Origin: Nostocales cyanobacterium HT-58-2
GTDB lineage: Bacteria > Cyanobacteriota > Cyanobacteriia > Cyanobacteriales > Nostocaceae
DNA: 64,000 bases
Direction of reading: 5' to 3'
NCBI GenBank assembly: GCA_002163975.1
Contig: CP019636.1
Location: 5,211,501-5,275,500 of the forward strand
The translations under genes and the position numbers were made by a program. The notes under the pieces are model-generated. The model had not been told where the DNA came from and did no database searches. It saw only the letters and a program-made list of their open reading frames with translations. Below, piece after piece: positions 62,914 through 64,000 of this stretch. The first letter of the stretch is position 1. Every line of letters starts with the position of its first letter.

Positions 62914-63993
62914 ATGCGGATTGCCCAAGTTGCTCCCCTCTGGGAAAGAGTGCCACCTCCAGCTTACGGCGGTATAGAGTTAGTAGTTGGATTGTTAACC
63001 GATGAATTAGTAAAACGCGGACACGAAGTCACACTATTTGCATCGGGAGACTCTATCACTTCAGCAAAGCTTGAATCAGTTCATCCCCGTGCCCTACGAC
63101 TTGATAGCACTGTCAAAGAGTACAGCGTATATGAAATGCTGCATTTAGGTCGGGTGTATGAACAGGCTGAAGAGTTTGATATTATTCATTCTCACATGGG
63201 TTTCTCTGCCTTAACCTATGCTAATCTCGTCAAAACACCTACTGTACACACGTTGCATGGAATTTTTACTCCTGACAACGAAAAGATGTTTAAACATGCG
63301 AAACATCAACCTTATGTGAGTATTTCTGATGCGCAGCGAGAAGAAAGGCTAGGTTTGAACTGTGTAGCGACAGTTTACAACGGAATCGATGTCAGCAGCT
63401 ATAAGTTTTATCCCCAACCTGAAGAATCGCCCTATCTAGCGTTTTTGGGTCGGATTTCTCCAGAGAAAGGAACGCACTTGGCGATAGAAATTGCGAAAAA
63501 AGCAGGCTGGCGCTTGAAAATGGCGGGTAAGGTAGATGTTGTTGATGTGGAATACTTTGAAAGTGAAATCAAGCCTTTGATTGATGGTAAGCAGATTGAG
63601 TATTTAGGTGAAGCCAATCACGAGCAAAAAAATGCATTGATGGGCGGTGCGATCGCAACTCTATTCCCCATTACCTGGCGGGAACCGTTTGGGTTGGTAA
63701 TGGTTGAATCAATGGCATCTGGGACCCCAGTTATTGCAATGAGTCTGGGGTCTACCAAAGAGGTGATTGCCCACGGCAAAACAGGCTTCCTCTGCAATAG
63801 CGTTGAAGAATGTGTCAGTGCTGTGAGCAAGGTTGCAGAACTGGACCGTTCTGTCTGTCGAGATTATGTTTGGAACAATTTCAGTGTTCAGAAAATGACT
63901 GACGGATATGAAGCAGTTTACCGAAAACTCTTAGCAGAAAAGTTTGCTAAAAGCAACGGACATCTCCGCAAGCCAGTTCTTATTGGAAATTAG
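62914..63993 (+). CDS. Family-4 glycosyltransferase
   Basis: 359 aa from ATG 62914, with AGGAGG at 62902-62907 (6 nt before the start; an in-frame TTG at 62911 is too close). GT-B fold: PPPAYGGIELVVGLLTDEL near residue 15, LAFLGRISPEKGTHLAIEI, and the C-terminal donor site LFPITWREPFGLVMVESMAS followed by GTPVIA, with the EX7E glutamates. It adds a sugar to an unknown acceptor. It is a different subgroup from the GT at 53935. Confidence 0.92.
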   Translation: MRIAQVAPLWERVPPPAYGGIELVVGLLTDELVKRGHEVTLFASGDSITSAKLESVHPRALRLDSTVKEYSVYEMLHLGRVYEQAEEFDIIHSHMGFSALTYANLVKTPTVHTLHGIFTPDNEKMFKHAKHQPYVSISDAQREERLGLNCVATVYNGIDVSSYKFYPQPEESPYLAFLGRISPEKGTHLAIEIAKKAGWRLKMAGKVDVVDVEYFESEIKPLIDGKQIEYLGEANHEQKNALMGGAIATLFPITWREPFGLVMVESMASGTPVIAMSLGSTKEVIAHGKTGFLCNSVEECVSAVSKVAELDRSVCRDYVWNNFSVQKMTDGYEAVYRKLLAEKFAKSNGHLRKPVLIGN

Positions 63994-64000
63994 TAACCAG

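Noticed and set aside
1..64000. tRNA, tmRNA, 6S or other standard RNA genes besides rnpB
   Set aside because: No cloverleaf, tRNA-like end or other familiar RNA signature was seen on either strand.

Overview
The window is a 64 kb piece of a cyanobacterial chromosome, most likely from a filamentous, heterocyst-type (Nostocales) genome. The evidence is the frequent GCGATCGC (HIP1-like) octamers, a psb32-type photosystem II repair gene, a cyanobacterial ThiE with an N-terminal extension followed by thiS, a DICT-domain histidine kinase, a kinase-FGE fusion, a y-type thioredoxin, and large gene-poor gaps filled with dispersed repeats and small mobile elements. Gene identifications rest on motifs read by eye; no database search was possible.

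Layout. 1-3.4 kb: the 5' part of a Xaa-Pro aminopeptidase, a CdaR/PucR regulator, a short-chain dehydrogenase and a small unknown protein. 3.5-6.4 kb: no convincing protein gene; GC-rich repeat patches, a roughly 494-bp duplicated element whose minus strand looks like a structured RNA ending in an intrinsic terminator, and an array of short palindromic repeats. 6.4-10 kb: fabG, thioredoxin, holB, tmk and a small secreted protein. 10-14 kb: an IS200/IS605-type tnpB element interrupted twice, by a group II intron (2388 bp, domain V visible) and by a roughly 340-bp non-autonomous palindromic element. 14-31.5 kb: mostly housekeeping genes, including a WecA/TagO-like transferase, CIRCE-controlled groEL, response regulators and kinases, corA, rnpB next to rnc, an oxidoreductase, a RibD-like reductase, a FemAB-like protein and psb32.

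32-47.5 kb: an intact IS4-family insertion with a 9-bp target duplication, a DICT/GAF histidine kinase, a pentapeptide-repeat protein, an MFS exporter convergent with a YdeP-type molybdopterin oxidoreductase, purU, and a four-gene Gld-like ABC transporter operon ending in a DUF4340 protein. 47.9-64 kb: two related right-handed beta-helix proteins (one with SLH domains), thiE-thiS, two family-4 glycosyltransferases, a DUF1517 protein, a Ser/Thr kinase fused to an FGE/C-type-lectin domain, a solitary potC-like permease, and a PEBP-family protein.

The best candidates for something new are (i) the duplicated structured-RNA element at 4.0-5.2 kb, with nested perfect stems and minus-strand terminators in both copies; (ii) the C-terminus of the kinase-FGE protein, which has the layout of a diversity-generating-retroelement variable region although no matching reverse transcriptase or template is in the window; and (iii) the doubly interrupted tnpB, whose reading frame is restored exactly if the intron is spliced and the small element removed. 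A response regulator with Asn at the phospho-acceptor site and several intrinsic terminators with no gene upstream are also worth checking.
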